From Lucinisca nassula (Eukaryota > Mollusca > Bivalvia > Lucinida > Lucinidae), in NCBI GenBank assembly GCA_963580285.1, contig OY757023.1, positions 125,479,440-125,543,439 on the forward strand: DNA of 64,000 nt. The letters are read 5' to 3'. The stretch's first letter is position 1. The number at the start of each line of letters is the position of its first letter. Made by a program: the position numbers and the translations under genes. Positions 63,846-64,000 of this stretch are shown here, one piece after another. The notes under the pieces were generated by a model. That model did not search any database and was not told the DNA's origin. It was given only the letters and a program-made list of their open reading frames with translations.

Positions 63846-64000
63846 TAACCTTTATCCCGCTGAATAATTAATTTAGCCACACCCATTTCTGACTTGAACC
63901 AATCAGACTATTTGATGTAATTTATTCCCGCAAATTCACAAAGTGAATGTCAAACAGGGTAGATCCTGATCACATGGCTTCTTCAGAAGCCATCTGATCT
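63846..64000. mobile_element. MITE family C, cut by the window end
   Basis: TTAACCTTTATCCCGCTGAA, then GTAGATCCTGATCACATGGC TTCTTCAGAAGCCATCTGAT CT at the last bases. Confidence 0.7.

Noticed and set aside
63447..63867. Frames of 128 and 81 codons rich in HYKHV
   Set aside because: 17-bp minisatellite read in several frames; no domain and no codon bias.

Overview
This is a stretch of repeat-rich invertebrate nuclear DNA, most likely from a bivalve or related mollusc. That assignment is inferred from tandem-core, pearl-like elements, tRNA-Thr-type SINEs, mariner/Tc1 relics, CR1/RTE-like LINE tails and palindromic MITEs. There is no prokaryotic gene organisation.

Host gene. Small exons on the minus strand, running from 62.7 kb down to about 1.9 kb, read as one gene: a Rho guanine-nucleotide exchange factor of the ARHGEF10/ARHGEF17 group. 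In transcript order they encode a His-rich and Pro-rich linker (62567-62722), a complete DH domain (58899-58976, 56102-56272, 38576-38692, 36590-36682, 34152-34370), the start of the PH-like domain (31554-31642) and the following helical region (2218-2333). Two further candidate exons (27649-27705 and 1877-1933) fit the family but have phase or splice-site problems. Everything else in the window is intron. The gene continues beyond both ends, and at least one exon between 27.7 and 31.5 kb was not found.

Intron content, left to right. A mariner element (2414-6767) is split by a Helitron-like element. Another Helitron-like element and small MITEs follow to 9 kb. A 2.4 kb tandem-core element (9345-11732) sits inside a palindromic MITE. 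A 5.3 kb Ngaro/DIRS-type tyrosine-recombinase retrotransposon (12679-17962) has three open reading frames and split direct repeats that look identical. LINE relics, SINEs and MITEs occupy 18-30 kb. Minisatellites and palindromic MITEs interleave with the DH/PH exons at 31-39 kb. Helitron-like elements, some nested, fill 41-53.7 kb. Two arrays flank the third DH-side exon at 55.5-57.6 kb; one of them is made from the exon itself. A dead Tc1 element lies eleven bases from a splice donor at 61-62.6 kb.

Main observations. (1) Ten Helitron-like elements share one layout: a short 5' hairpin, a motif X, tandem cores and a GAC-type microsatellite, then a 3' hairpin whose stem repeats X, ending in TAA. 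X and the 5' hairpin change together from element to element, and all ten lie in the same orientation, antisense to the gene. (2) The end of a DH exon plus its splice donor has been amplified into a 95-bp array in which most copies keep GTAAGT. (3) Two sets of dispersed MITEs carry hairpin cores whose two arms change in concert. (4) Several nested insertions can be read back to the uninterrupted sequence, which shows insertion without target-site duplication.
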